64,000 nt of DNA from Haemonchus contortus (GCA_000469685.2 LS997564.1:43122240-43186239), one strand, 5' to 3'. Shown: positions 21,998 to 33,309, counted from the stretch's first letter. Made by a program: numbers and translations. The notes: a model not told the origin generated them from the sequence alone.

Positions 21998-22649
21998 TTA
22001 AATGCACGGTTCACGATAAAAGTGGTTACCGAGTTCTTCCCTCAAGAATAAGGACCTTCTCGTGCATAAAAACCCGACGGCTAGGGCATAGTGGAAGCCC
22101 TATTCCCGGCTCGCGCGGCCTTCTCGCCTCTCTTTCGATGTCACGTCAGACGAGTGTCGAGGCGATACAGGTTGCAATTATTCGCTCTAGGACCCACACA
22201 CAATCAGCTCATGGCCAAGAAATGAGAAAGAGAAAGAAACGATGTTTTTCTCCCGTTCTTTTTTCCTCTGTTATTCTTTTTGCTGCCGCGATCCCTTATT
22301 TATTTCCTACCCCACGAGGCTGAAAAAGGTGAGCTACTTCTGCTATTACCAGGGTTTCTTTTGTTTAATTATGTTTATACGTGAATGAATTTTTGCTTAC
22401 CGTAGTCAGTTATTTGCACCGGGACCCACACGTGCGCAATGATCCACATTGCATAGTTCGTCTAACCACCCCACTCTTCTTCATTCCTCTCGGTCTCATT
22501 CACGTCCAGCTCCCTTTTCAACGACTCTTCGAAGCTTTCTTCACTTTAGAAACACCGATTCACGCAGTTCCTTCGCCTTCATCGCACTATTTTCCTTCTT
22601 ACCAATCATTTTTCATCATTACCCGGAATAATGTGAACTGTGCCTTCAA
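21998..22649. mobile_element. MITE-like repeat of the TTRAAGGCAC family
   Basis: The left end is TTAAATGCACGGTTCACGAT, the right end AATGTGAACTGTGCCTTCAA. Interior blocks such as CAGACGAGTGTCGAGGCGATA, GGACCCACACACAATCAGCT and CTGCCGCGATCCCTTATTTA recur in the 48.2 kb copy, and partly in the 51.1 kb copy. Confidence 0.75.
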
Positions 22650-22651
22650 CG

Positions 22652-22873
22652 GAAACAGCTGAGGATAATAATACTTTGTCGCACCGGGAATGTCCTCGCA
22701 AGGCTGATACAGGATTAACTTTTTCCAATATTCCGACAGCAACTGATGAAAGCAGGTCAATAAGACTTGTGGAAATCCAAAAAGAAGAGCAACTAAATCG
22801 CTCGAACTTCAGCAGAAGCCGTTCCTATGAGAAGTACGTTTCCGAATTTTCCGATAGGAGCACATCCCAATAG
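22652..22873 (+). CDS. Candidate terminal exon, unidentified
   Basis: Starting near GAAACAG at the edge of the MITE, about 70 codons run open to a TAG. The product is polar and charged (SIRLVEIQKEEQLNRSNFSR, then YEKYVSEFSDRSTSQ). The acceptor is weak. No family is recognised. Confidence 0.28.
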   Translation, partial: ETAEDNNTLSHRECPRKADTGLTFSNIPTATDESRSIRLVEIQKEEQLNRSNFSRSRSYEKYVSEFSDRSTSQ

Positions 22874-23096
22874 CCGTTTCAGAAACCCATCGCAACAACT
22901 GGTTTTGACTCATATGTACATAGATCATCAACTTTTCGAGCCTTTTGAAGAAGAAAGTGTTGCTATATGGAATCATCTATGTGAAAATTATATTTGTTTT
23001 CATTAGATACAGGAGGAGACTAGCATAACCAACGAATTGAAATTGGTGAGGGGGTCAAAATGGTGTCAAGATTTGATAACAAGATAAAAATGATAA

Positions 23097-23252
23097 GCAC
23101 AGCTGATAAGAGCCAAGCTTGACACGTGGTAAAAAGGGAGGAGAAGTTCGCACACTCGACCCGGGCGGACCACCTCGGTGCTAATTGTTAGTACCGAGAT
23201 GGGCCGTCTGGGTTGGGTGTGCGTGCCAAGCTTAGCACTTATCAGCTTGTGC
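23097..23252. repeat. Long imperfect hairpin
   Basis: The left arm GCACAGCTGATAAG-AGCCAAGCTTGACACG and CGCACACTCGACCC pairs with the right arm, read on the other strand as GCACAAGCTGATAAGTGCTAAG then CGCACACCCAACCC. The loop is centred on ATTGTTAGT. Arms are about 70 bases with few mismatches and one asymmetric bulge. It could be a foldback MITE or give a structured RNA. Confidence 0.65.
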
Positions 23253-23439
23253 GGGACAATGAGAAGGTAAGGTAGTGGGTAGGAATGTAAGCTTGCCGAT
23301 CAGTCACTTTCACAATCTGATTTAGGCCGGACGATCCCATCTCTCTCTCACCCTAATCCATTAATCTACTCGATCCGGTGAGATGAAAGCGATCTCTAAC
23401 CATTTTCATTGGTAACTATCATTTTCTTCGAAGTTTCAG

Positions 23440-23537
23440 ATGTCGGCACTGAATGCAGAGAACGACACTCACTTTCCTCTCATGACCAGATCCGTCAGTG
23501 CCGCTTTTCGAAAATTTTATAGACCCGCTGAAATGTG
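23440..23537 (+). CDS. Candidate small exon, unidentified
   Basis: The strong acceptor CGAAGTTTCAG is followed directly by ATG and 32 codons (MSALNAENDTHFPLMTRSVS, then AAFRKFYRPAEM), ending at GTAGTT or a TAG. An ATG right after an acceptor is also what a trans-spliced first exon looks like in nematodes. Confidence 0.3.
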
Positions 23538-23559
23538 GTAGTTCCATGTTCCGGTCAGA

Positions 23560-24290
23560 GTCAGAGAAGGTCAATAGTATCGTGTAAGCCTCTCGAATAA
23601 TCAGAGAATAAAATCGCCCGACCTTCAGGAGCTCTCAACGACTCGACCAAGATGACTTACTCTCAAACTCGACGAAATCGGCTCTCGTCCTAAATTTTTT
23701 GTGCCCTTTAATTCGAATAGAGGCATTCGCTTTTCAATTCTTTCTTTCCTCAACAAGGTGACCCAGGACCTAGTATATGCATGTGGATCAATAAATAAAC
23801 AAGTAAGGAAGCACACAAATATAAAAAACGAGTCAAGTTTCTGAAAAAAAGCACAAAAGCACAAAAGCACAAAACTTCGAAAGCACAAAACAGGTGAAAG
23901 TCTACAGAACTCTATCCGAGGTGTCGCGAATGAGAATCTTTGATGTGTAAGATTAGGTTTTTCATCAGCTTGTAAGGGTTTTCAACGTGTAAGTGTTTCG
24001 TGGAAGCGGGTAAGTAGTAGTGGATTTCTCCAGTGTTTACCAGTAGGGGTTTGCAGAGCTTCATAACAGGAGCCATATCTGTTTCAAGCAAGCGGATTTT
24101 CGAGAACAGATTGAGAGGAGAATGAGCCGATCCACTCATGCTATCTATGGGTGCGAAAGTGTTATATTTCATGAACAACGAACAGAAGAACTGACCTTGG
24201 TCGAGACTTTTGGATGCGCCATGTTATTTGCTGATGTTTATGTACATTTTTTATTCTCTTTCACAGTTATACTATGTAATTACTACATGG
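23560..24290. other. No gene recognised; short AAAAGCAC repeat
   Basis: AAAAGCACAAAAGCACAAAA with further copies lies near 23850-23890. Minus-strand frames of 87-88 codons exist on both sides, but no domain or good splice sites were found. Confidence 0.35.
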
Positions 24291-24292
24291 AC

Positions 24293-24560
24293 GGCAAAGT
24301 GACGTAGTGGCAAGTGACGCGCTACCATACAAGCGTTGTCACGGATTCAAATCCCGGTGACTTTCGACTAAGCCAATCAAGCCTTCCAACCCTACTATGA
24401 CAGCAGTCGTTTACTAGACTCGTGTGCGAGGATAAATGCATGAATTGCACATCCGGTCACCGCAAGTCATTGTATAGGCCACATTTGCATTCATCACGTC
24501 ACTACGATTCTGAGTGAAGTCGAATGTGGATGCGCATCCCTCGATAGAACTCCCTTACTC
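24293..24560 (+). repeat. tRNA-derived SINE, copy 2
   Basis: The head GACGTAGTGGCAAGTGACGC and the B box CGGATTCAAATCCC precede the family body (ACTCGTGTGCGAGGATAAA, CACCGCAAGTCATTGTATAG, CACTACGATTCTGAGTGAAG). This is the best-preserved head in the window. It does not fold as a complete tRNA. Confidence 0.7.
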
Positions 24561-24889
24561 CTAAAAACTTCATTCTTTGATATACTACACTGATTTCATA
24601 CTCCAATCCCAAGAACGCTTTTCGCCCGAGACACGCTCTACGGACCTAATATACTGACGACAAAAATTTACTAATAATCATAAAGAAAAAGAAACGAAGA
24701 GAAAAAAGAAATAAACCCAAGCTCCTCTTGTTAAACTTAAGTTACCCGATGCTAGTGGGTAGATTTTATTTCAGAGCTTCCTCAAATTTCAAGACGCAGA
24801 CTAATATATTATTTATTAGAATAAAAGGTGGATAGATGAATTAACAATTGGACGGATAAATAGATTCCCTTCCATTTCGACCTATACCC

Positions 24890-25690
24890 AGCTTTGCTGA
24901 GCTATTTCTTAGAAATCGAAATGGTGCACGATCTGTTACCCATGCACCTCACAAAGGTGAAGAGCAGAATGAACATTTCTGGTTCCCAATTCGAGCCATC
25001 GGAAGATGCCCATCATATTGGGATGAGAAGTTCTGGGTGGACTCCGTCTTGCTGGGAAATCCCACAGGAGTTGTTGCATCCGTATTTCTAGGGTAACATA
25101 GGAAACAAGGAACATTCACCAAGCTCTTTTCATAAGAATTCCATCTATGCTCTGCTGTTAATCGTTTCCGAAGATTATTCTATTGCATTCTATTCTATTG
25201 CAAATGCACACTAGGGAAGAGAGCCATTCCGTGTTGTTTGCTCGATTGAAAACAAAAGTGGAGCGATGTTTGGCAGTCGGCAGACTGATGAAATTGCTAT
25301 TATGTGACGAATGCGTTCTATGGAATGTTAATACGATCGTCGAAGAGAAAAAACCATTCGATCAGCTGATTCATGACGACTACAGCTGCACTCAGACAGT
25401 ACAGCTGAATTCAACAATCGATCAGAGCCGAACAGAAGAGCAGACAACGATGTTTAGGGAACCACCATAGCCTACACAACGATTCACAGCACTCAGCAAA
25501 TCTTAATGCCGATTGTTTTGGCCCTCAAGCAGGTGCACCAGCAATCCGTAATTCTTAAAAATGGGAAGCTACTTGCTCCTGATCGATGTATGGACTTGTT
25601 CACCTACAATGCAATCAACTTTGAACCACAGCCCCTTCAGAAGCAACTAGGCAAAACATTAGCCGCGTATATCAAACTGGTGAACTGATC
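24890..25690 (+). pseudogene. Degenerate mariner-like transposase
   Basis: Fragments in several frames follow the mariner order. MVHDLLPMHLTKVKSRMNI matches the usual VPHDL linker, LLCDECVLWNVNT matches the first catalytic CDE/GDE motif, and LKQVHQQ then KLLAPDRCMDLF matches the QVHQ to DN region, where the second D is lost. Stops and shifts abound. It is a lineage distinct from the 9.4-10.7 kb element. Ends were not found. Confidence 0.5.
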
Positions 25691-26187
25691 CAGTTCATCA
25701 GTTAACTCAATTCCGATGATTAATAGCACCCGTTTCTCGGGTGCACAGTTAGGTCAGAAAGCGAAATTTCAGCGCTTAGAGTGCGGAAAATCGAGGTATC
25801 CAATTTTTCGGTAAACCTTTCCTGCAAATATTCCACTCATCGTGCGTGGAGCGGCGGTACGCATGCACACGGTTAGGAAGTGGAGCATTTGTATCACTAC
25901 TTAAATAAACATTTGTACCATTACCTAACAACACACACATTTCCCTCTTCCATCAAGCACAAATTAGTACAGGGAAAGGGATCGTCAAAAATCAACCCAA
26001 ACAGTTCGCAGACTAGTTCAGGGAGCTCAGTACATTAGTGGGTCATTCAATAGGTCAACAAGTGTTCGAATGTCATTGTCACAGAAGAAATCTCTAGAAA
26101 AATGGAATAGCCTAGAATCAATCACGCACTATCTCGCCAGATGACGCTTTGACGAGTAAGCTATGTATGTAGCTACATATGTCGTAG

Positions 26188-26290
26188 ATTCATGGGACCG
26201 ACAGAGAACGAGAAACTGGCCTTCGAAAACTTTCGAGATATGGAGGGTTCTTTAATCAAAAGAAAATCCGATGCCCAGGTTACACATAGG
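26188..26290 (+). CDS. Candidate host exon, unidentified
   Basis: After CATATGTCGTAG, 34 codons containing FMGPTENEKLAFENFRDMEG and IKRKSDAQVTHR end at GTAAAAAC. Another open stretch, RKQRREVVAAVTEKSVHQNR, lies 40 bases on, but its phase does not fit a simple intron. No family is recognised. Confidence 0.35.
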
Positions 26291-26762
26291 GTAAAAACCC
26301 AAGATTTTTTCGTCTAAGTTAGGGAGATGAGATACAATAAAACGAATATGGATGCAAAATTGAACGGGGCAATTATGAGGAAGCAAAGAAGAGAGGTAGT
26401 GGCAGCAGTGACTGAAAAGAGTGTTCATCAAAATAGACCGCCGGGTGAACTTGAAAGTACCGAACCGACTCCGTCCGACATAATCGGTCCCGGGCTCAGT
26501 TAACGGTCCAAATCGAAGCAAAGCCTTGTCACCGGAATCGCTCAGGAAATGGAGGATATCGTAAACCGTGAATGACCTCGTATTTCTGAAAAAGGGCCTA
26601 AAGAAACGCGTCGTCATGAAATACATCAGTAATCAGTCTGTAAGATCACAGTCAAATGCACGATAAAAAACACTCTAACCTAGGAGTCGACAGCTGAAAA
26701 TCCTTTGCTTTATAAGAACCACTGAGAATAGAAAAGTCTGCGAAAAAGCCAGATGGGCGTAG

Positions 26763-26867
26763 GAGACAGTATTCAGGCATGAATGGGTTCTCGATAGGGA
26801 CAAGAGAACATATGCGTGGATGGAATCTTTATTCTCCGTAGAGAACTGCCCTGAAGAAAGAGAATGA
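26763..26867 (+). CDS. Candidate terminal exon, unidentified
   Basis: An acceptor GGGCGTAG leads into 34 codons (ETVFRHEWVLDRDKRTYAWM, then ESLFSVENCPEERE) and a TGA. The composition is strongly coding-like. It may belong with the exon at 26.2 kb on the same strand. Confidence 0.38.
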   Translation, partial: ETVFRHEWVLDRDKRTYAWMESLFSVENCPEERE

Positions 26868-27199
26868 GTGCACTTGTTCACTATAACTATTAGAATGTTT
26901 GTTCTAATTCTCATAATACATTGTTTGTTTTTTTATTCTACTGTTATTTACGAATTAGCCTCTTCAAATTCTTAAAAAGAAAGTAAAGTCGTGGGAGTTG
27001 TGGTTAAAAGAGGGCGTTCTGAAGCGACTCCTAGGTGGTAAGCTATCCAAGAGTGTTCTGGCCGTACAGCGCCCCGCCCGCAATGGGCCTCGCCCACTTT
27101 TCTAACGCCAATTCCTTCCTTCGGAGTTTGTTAGGACACAATTAGCGGGGTGTGGTGCGTTAGGAACGAAATGGTTGCGGTGAGAGGGGCGTCGCGCGC

Positions 27200-27890
27200 G
27201 AAGGGATGTAGCAGGATGCAGCAGTAGGTAGGAAATACAAGAACAAAAGTACTAATAGTAGAATTATGCATAAAATAATGTTCGCATATCGATTGAGCTG
27301 TATGAAGAGCGCTAGAGCTGTAATAACGGCGAATGAGTGGTCCGCGACAGCCGCGTGCGGCGAATCGATTACCCAAAATCGGGATGCATACTGAGCGACC
27401 ATCGAATCTATGAATCAGCTGGTTGCGATTCCCTGCAGTCTACTATGCGTTACTGTGACAGAAGGAGGTCACAGAGCAGTCTTCATACTATTTCAAAACT
27501 CTCCGCAGAATTATAATAAATTCGAAATTTAACATTCACTGAGGCCTAATAAAACTCTAACTATATTTCCTATTCAGACTGCTTTTTCTACGGAGAAGGT
27601 CACTCATTAAATAATCCGTGCGGACGGAGAATAGGAAGAATTGGGGATTCTCAATCACAGCGAAAATCAGAAACATGGTTGAAAGCCTTCTCCCAAACAA
27701 CCAATCGATCCACAGACAATGGTACAACAGCATACGTGAAAATAAGAATGGAAGCGCAAACGCTGATTAGTTCTCCAAAGTTAAGAAAATCTTGAAAAAC
27801 TGTTGGAAATTCACAAATAGGTCCTCCACAACACAATGCCTCTTCGGTATCGTGCTCACCATGGATATGGCCTAACGGGGCTTCGTCCAA
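27200..27890 (-). CDS. Candidate membrane-protein exons, unidentified
   Basis: Two minus-strand segments encode hydrophobic stretches. About 27890-27660 contains FGELISVCASILIFTYAVVP followed by LSVDRLVVWEKAF. About 27400-27210 contains ANIILCIILLLVLLFLYFL. Each looks like a membrane helix. A nematode chemoreceptor or similar is possible, but there is too little to name it, and splice sites are uncertain. Confidence 0.28.
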
Positions 27891-28399
27891 ACTTACCGGA
27901 GATCAACTTGATTATCTACAGAAACAAGCCGCTTTTACCACGCCGCTCCACACGTCCACTACTGAGCACTCGCGCAGGCAATGACGGCCTTCAATCCCTT
28001 GTGTCATCCCTTGCCTTTTAGGGAGGCAAAGCTATCTGGCACACCCACGAAGCATGCCTCGTCTTCTCGCAGGCACTTCACATAGAGAAGTCGTAACTCT
28101 TTCAGCAGGGCCTTCCCTCCCTTCTGAACAAACTACTAAGCTGCAGACCAATATGAAAAGCGAACATTACAACAGATTTTGTCCCCACCGTTCAACAGAC
28201 TCAGCATTCATAAAAAAGCAACATACAATTCTCTAAAGAAACTAATGGCGAGGCGTGACCCACTATTTAGAGCCAAAAAATCCTATTCCCAGCAGATTTT
28301 TATGTTGTGAAGATGTAAAAATACTGATTTAATTTTTTAGTCTGAAATAAAAATTCTCGCTTGCACCTAGTGCACTGCAACTGCATTGATCATTTATTA

Positions 28400-29932
28400 C
28401 ACTGGTGTGCAAAACTTAGGGACGGAAGCAACTTTTGATTACTGTACCTCTGTCAGACGACAGAGTTCGATGAAATTTAGACCATAGCAATAGACGATCA
28501 TTACGGTATTGCACAGGAAGCAATTAGCCGAAAATCGAAATAGGACGAGCAAATAAGACATTTTTATTTAAAGGTACCGATTACCCATAGTTCCTCACAA
28601 CTTATCCTAGTACTTCAAAAGAAGCGACGCGGTTCCTAATGGGGTGTGTGATCACCACGGACAGCAGTAAATGCTCTGTAACGCGATCCCATAATTTCCA
28701 CGAGGTTGAAAATAAGTTATTGTGGTAGGGCATTCCACTCCTCTATCAGCACAATTGACAATTGCTGGATGGTCAGTGGTGCATTTGGACGTGCTGCAAT
28801 GCCTCTACCCAGTGCATCCTACACGTGCTCACTGGGATTCAGGTCGGAGGAACGGGCAGGCCACACCATCCGCTGGATAACCTTTTGTGTCAAGACCTCT
28901 TTCACATGAGCTGTTCGATGCGGTCGCGCACTGTTATCCATAAAAATGATTTCAGGGCTCACTGCAGCACTTAAAAGATACACATTAGGGAGGAGTTCCT
29001 TTTCACAGTAACGCCGACAGTTAAGGGTCCCACGCTCAAAAATCTGGAGGTAAGTACGGTTACGAAGCATGATGCCTCCCCATACCATAACACCTCGACC
29101 ACCAGAACGGTCAAGTTCCACAACGTTTCTGAGAGACGTGCGTGTCCCCACATTTGGCCATGACGGTGCGTCCAGAATCACTACTCGGACTGAATCTGCT
29201 CCCATCCGAAATAAGCAAACGGCCCCATTTCTCATCGGTCCGTTCGCTATGCACCCGGCACCACCCTAAACGGTTTCGCCGATTCGCGAGGGTCGAAGGA
29301 ACACCACGTAAATGTCGTCGGGCGAAGAGATCGCAACGGTGCAGTCGTCGTGCCACTGTAGTGCGTAGGATGGCTTGCTTTGAAATCCTGTTAAATGACG
29401 TTGCAATCAAAGAAGCTGACTGATGTGGATCTCTTCTTGCCTGCTGCACAATGTAGCGGTCATATCTTGGTGCAGTTGTTCTTGGCTGACCACCTCCTCT
29501 CCTTCGTGCAGCAGTATCAGAGGTTCGGAATGCTCTCCGTGCACGTGAAACAACGCTGTGAGCGATACCAGGTTCCTGGGCTGCACTCGTCATAGTTCGG
29601 CCTTTTTCGGGTTTCTTGATGATCCTTCCTCGTGCCAGGTCATCCAGACGATGTCTGCGGGATAAGATGTATAGAAGGATAACACCACAGTACTTGGTAG
29701 CTACTGGCTGATTGACAAAAAATTCCTTTCATACCTCTCACCTGCCTCGATTTGTGCGTGTAGCCATATTCTCGCTTTATTTGAACTATTCCTCCACGAA
29801 GGGATGTCTAACTTCCTGTGCATAGCCGTCATAGGTCTGGCAATATAATCCCACACTTTCATTTATTTCCACCCAGTCCTCGTTGTTTTATGTTACATTA
29901 TCCATTTCGTCCCTAAGTTTTGCACACCAGTG
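28400..29932 (-). mobile_element. Tc1-family DNA transposon with perfect 25-base inverted repeats
   Basis: CACTGGTGTGCAAAACTTAG plus GGACG occurs at the left end and, on the other strand, at the right end with no mismatch. TA flanks both ends as the target duplication. The length of 1533 bases is normal for Tc1 elements. Perfect ends beside a damaged gene suggest a fairly recent, possibly trans-mobilised copy. Confidence 0.93.
28636..29660 (-). pseudogene. Tc1-family transposase, frameshifted
   Basis: The N-terminal paired-like DNA-binding part reads HRLDDLARGRIIKK and GIAHSVVSRARRAF, with the basic linker ARRRGGGQPRTT. LLISDGSRFS holds the first catalytic D but has G where ESRF is usual. 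A frameshift follows near 29.12-29.2 kb. The other frame gives GGRGVMVWGGIML, FMDNSARPHRT (second D) and WPARSSDLNPSEHV (the E of the DDE triad). A TAG replaces the W after EHV. The sequence upstream of the first segment begins after CCCGCAG, a possible intron end. At least one shift and two stops make it inactive. Confidence 0.88.
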
Positions 29933-30362
29933 TATTATCTTACGTATTTTCTCTCCGAGTGCATCGAAGTCCCAAATGAAAATGTGCCAGTAGTTCAGAT
30001 CCTAACAACACAAGGAAAATTGCCGAGCAACCGTTTCCTGGAAATGACTGAAGCTTGTGATTTTGAAACCAACCTCAACCGTTTTGTTTTGTACGTGTTT
30101 CATTCATAAAGCAGTAAATTGGTGCGTCGGTTTGTCGGTGTGTCGGTCTCTCGGTCCGCAAAACTTTGTGATTACGATGAGTGTAGTGATATGGAGAACC
30201 GAGCTCTATTCTACATTCCCTCCTTGTATATGAAGCAGTAACTTGGTGGGTAGGTTAATGGAGTGGGGTAAGTACTGCGGAGTGAAGTGAGAAATGTGAA
30301 GGGATATTTCGAAGCTGTGATTCCGTTCTGTAATGGCATCGTGCTATTTAAGTCTATACAAG

Positions 30363-30545
30363 GTGAGTCAATTGAATATCCAATTCCTACCCCATCCTAG
30401 CTTTTTTCACGAGGAATCATCTTACACCGGCGTTCTCCCTCCTCGGGCTCAGACTAAAAATATATTCTTCCGCTAAAGCCATTCGAAGCACAGGTAAGGT
30501 AAGCTATCCCTCCTTCTCTGCACTCAAACTCTCAGTGTTGAATTA
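30363..30545 (+). repeat. Dispersed repeat shared with about 49436-49640
   Basis: GGTGAGTCAATTG, CATCCTAGCTTTTTTCACGA, ATCATCTTACAC and AGCTATCCCTCCTTCTCTGC align with the 49.4 kb segment. The latter lies inside a MITE-family copy, so this unit is itself mobile or was captured. Confidence 0.45.
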
Positions 30546-30613
30546 AAGTGGTCCCTCCCCCCCCTCCCCTCCCCAGCTACATTTTCAAACTACTTTGTAA
30601 AAGTTAGAAATGA

Positions 30614-30643
30614 GGCCCGGCGCAAGCCGAGCGACCCGACTGG
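30614..30643 (+). repeat. Helitron-like 3' end, copy 2
   Basis: The hairpin GCCCGGCGCAAGCCGAGC, then GACCCGACTGG and T. The 40 bases upstream (TTTTCAAACTACTTTGTAAA) resemble those of the oppositely oriented copy at 30.8 kb, so the similarity extends into the element and stops at the same base. Confidence 0.55.
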
Positions 30644-30668
30644 TCCTCACTTAATATAAAGCGCTTGG

Positions 30669-30691
30669 GTCTGTCTGTCTGTCTGTCTGCA
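30669..30691. repeat. TCTG microsatellite next to a TTAATATAAAG end
   Basis: CTTAATATAAAGCGCTTGGG precedes five TCTG units. Read on the other strand this is the same ACAG-tract plus TATA-AAG terminus seen at 12.2 and 17.9 kb. A further copy, TTACTAATATATACATATAT with GTCTGTCTGTCTG, lies at 41.99 kb. Confidence 0.55.
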
Positions 30692-30807
30692 CGAGAATTC
30701 GATATCACCTGAAAAGGGCCTGCAGAAGTTACAAGCCTACGGATTAGCGGTCGTGGACATACAATGCATGCAAAAGCATTCATAGCTCGACTGGTATATC
30801 TCTCTTA

Positions 30808-30838
30808 CCAGTCGGGTCACCCAGCATGCGCCGGGCTT
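30808..30838 (-). repeat. Helitron-like 3' end, copy 3
   Basis: On the minus strand the hairpin GCCCGGCGCATGCTGGGT is followed by GACCCGACTGG and T. It faces copy 2, 165 bases away. Confidence 0.55.
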
Positions 30839-31044
30839 GATTCTTCACTTTAACAAAGTAGTTAGAAAATACAGTTCGAGGGTTAGGAGGTATACATACA
30901 AAAGCAGGAAAGACCGCAGTGTCAAAAAGAGCGGATGTCTCTGTCTTTCTGTCTTTGTCTCTTCACTACTCCCTTGATGTTATTAATTGCTCCCCAGGCC
31001 TTACACTTCGGGCTCCGGTGCTAAGTTGCTGGCTATATTGACTT

Positions 31045-31680
31045 CGCGACCCATATACACATAGCCAGTGTATTCAGAGATGTTCGTTCCGTTCAGCGTG
31101 AACATCAGGTACCAATCCATTTCGCATGATTACCGTCTTCGTTAGATTCAGTGGTAATATCATCTTTCCACAAGCGTTGTCGAATTTAGCCAGCATTTGT
31201 TTTGCCTGCTCGATGTTCGATGTTATAAGCACGATGCTATCTCCAAAGCGGGGACCATGTAAGTTAGCGATCATCGACCTTTACTGCCATGTCTTCCCAT
31301 TTCACATGGCACCTGATGCTCTCGAGAGAGGCAGTGATCGCTTTGCTGACCCCCTCTCTTCACTTTGACAATGGTTTCCTTATAAATGGGTGGAATCGTG
31401 ATCGTGAAGTTGTCGTAGGTTTCATGAAGCAAGAAGGGACATCCTGGTTGCTCACGACTTCGACCACAATTTCTGTCTCAACGGTATCAGACGCTTTCTT
31501 CAAATCAATGAACGTAAGACATAACGGCATTTTGTACTTTCGCGATACTTCAATGAGTCCTGTTACGGTGTGGATAAGATCGATTGTGATTATCTCTCCC
31601 CGAAACCCTGCTTGCTCGCATGGTTGTTCTTCGTATAATATTCTGCCAATCCTGGTAAGAATGACAAGTGTAAAAGGTTA
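31045..31680 (-). pseudogene. RTE reverse transcriptase relic
   Basis: On the minus strand, in shifting frames, the RTE order is kept: TFIDLKKASDTVETE (normally KAFDTVE), EGVSKAI, a disrupted DDIVLIT block (DSIVLITSNIEQAKQMLA) and LNLTKTVIMRNGLVPD. The catalytic FADD has become a degraded GDS-like stretch. Only about 630 bases survive. Confidence 0.75.
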
Positions 31681-32478
31681 GTAGATCACAGACAGCACGC
31701 AGATTGGTTGATGATTGGTGATGCCGCCCGAGTGTTCCTTCTTATACAGCAACCCGGTCTTGCTAGTTTTCCACGAGGAGGGCGCTTTGCATTCCTACAG
31801 GTACCGCGTGAAGAGCCCGGCCAGAGTGTTGGAATGATCTTTACACGTTCTCGTTTGATCCTAACAAGACCAGGCGCCGTACAATTCGCGCAAAAAATTA
31901 ATGGAAGATAGATAAAACATAAAAATGTAAGAATTAAAAATCTTAGGCATAGATGATAACGGAAAATATTGGAAGAAAGCAGATTTCATTCTTGTGGTCG
32001 TATGGAGGAAAAAGATTTTTGGAATTTATCATTAAAAAATCGGGAATTATAGTGTGCAGCCACTACAGCATAAACATAGGGGCGTAGCATTATTTTTTTC
32101 TGCTGTAGGAAATCACTGGTTAAAACATATACACTGCTTTGCATAATGGTACAGCCACTCATGAATTTCACCAAATCTCACGTTCCACGGGACATCAGGA
32201 GAAAGCTTAATATGAAAACTCTGCCCTACTCTATTTGTAGACCAACAACGAGTTCTCCCTTGATAACACCCACAATTTTCCACTTATTTTTCGGAAAAGG
32301 TCACTTTGCTTATTTTTCAAAATGATACAGACACTGACCAAATCAATTTATCCAGCAGCCAAATGACGACAAAGAGAAGACGTTGCATGATTGTTATTTA
32401 GTTGAGCCCCCATTCCTTAAAATTATCTCAAAAATATGATTGTCTAAGCTTAAGTAAAGGCTATCAATGAATTCTTAG

Positions 32479-33300
32479 TCATCTTGGTGTTCTGTTTTTG
32501 TTCATTCTGTTAGCCAGCCTGGGCAAAAGGCCAATTTGGTGCCGACTAAACTGGGCCTGTATGCTACTGCTGACGGGAATCGAGGCATTATCCTGCATGA
32601 ACACAATGTTCTCCTGCTGATTCTGACAAAAAATGGAAGAAGAGCATGGAAGAGCTGAGCTTCTTTGGAACAAACCATAAACATAAAGACGTTAACGGGA
32701 AGAAATTGCCGCCCATACCATGACTCTTCCTCCCTTGAAATGTCGCCTAAACAACTGAAGGTTATCCTTTCTGAGATCATGCCAGTAGAACCGCTTCCCA
32801 TCTGGGACAGCACAGTAAAATTTTTGTCAAAAAAAGAACCTGGAGAACGAAACATAAAACGAAGAGTAAACGACAAGCTATGAACAGGCATCTCAATCCA
32901 ATCGGTTCGGATGCAATTCCTGGCAAAAGTGACCTCGTTATGGCGAAGCTTGGAGGATGCCTTCTTCACTTCCCGTCATTGATAAACTCAGACTTTTTTC
33001 TATCAAGGGTTTCTATCTATAATCATTGGGACGTTGAGTTTCGGGAGGACTTGATTTCCGTACATGACTACGTCATATTCGACGCTTCTCTCGAATCTTT
33101 TCGCTTATATCCTTCCAAAGATAATGAAAAACATCCCGTACTTCTTTTGGCTACATAGTCGTTGGGTTTCCTGACGAAATTGTCGACAAATGAGTAGCAG
33201 CGGCCCGAATCTCGAGCGATTTTGCGATTTGACAGTCCCCGTTCCTCTTCTGCAGAAATTTGACCTTTCTCAAGTTCAGATAGTAACACTCTTTACCCAT
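32479..33300 (-). pseudogene. Tc3-like transposase relic
   Basis: The N-terminal segment reads LSELEKGQI, LSNRKIARDSGRCYSFVDNF and DYVAKRSTG, matching the Tc3 helix-turn-helix order. Downstream in another frame come FYWHDLRKDN, GGRVMVWAAIS, then NIVFMQDNASIPVS with the second catalytic D in QDNA. The SPDLNP-E motif is lost. Terminal repeats were not recognised. Compared with the Tc1 element it is much older. Confidence 0.75.
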
Positions 33301-33309
33301 TACCTGAAA

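Noticed and set aside
22640..22651. ATG at the MITE edge as a gene start
   Set aside because: The first codons lie in the MITE terminal repeat, so an acceptor just downstream is more plausible than this start.
24293..24370. A functional tRNA gene
   Set aside because: A and B boxes are visible but no acceptor stem or complete cloverleaf could be drawn, and the sequence continues into a repeated body. Called a SINE instead.
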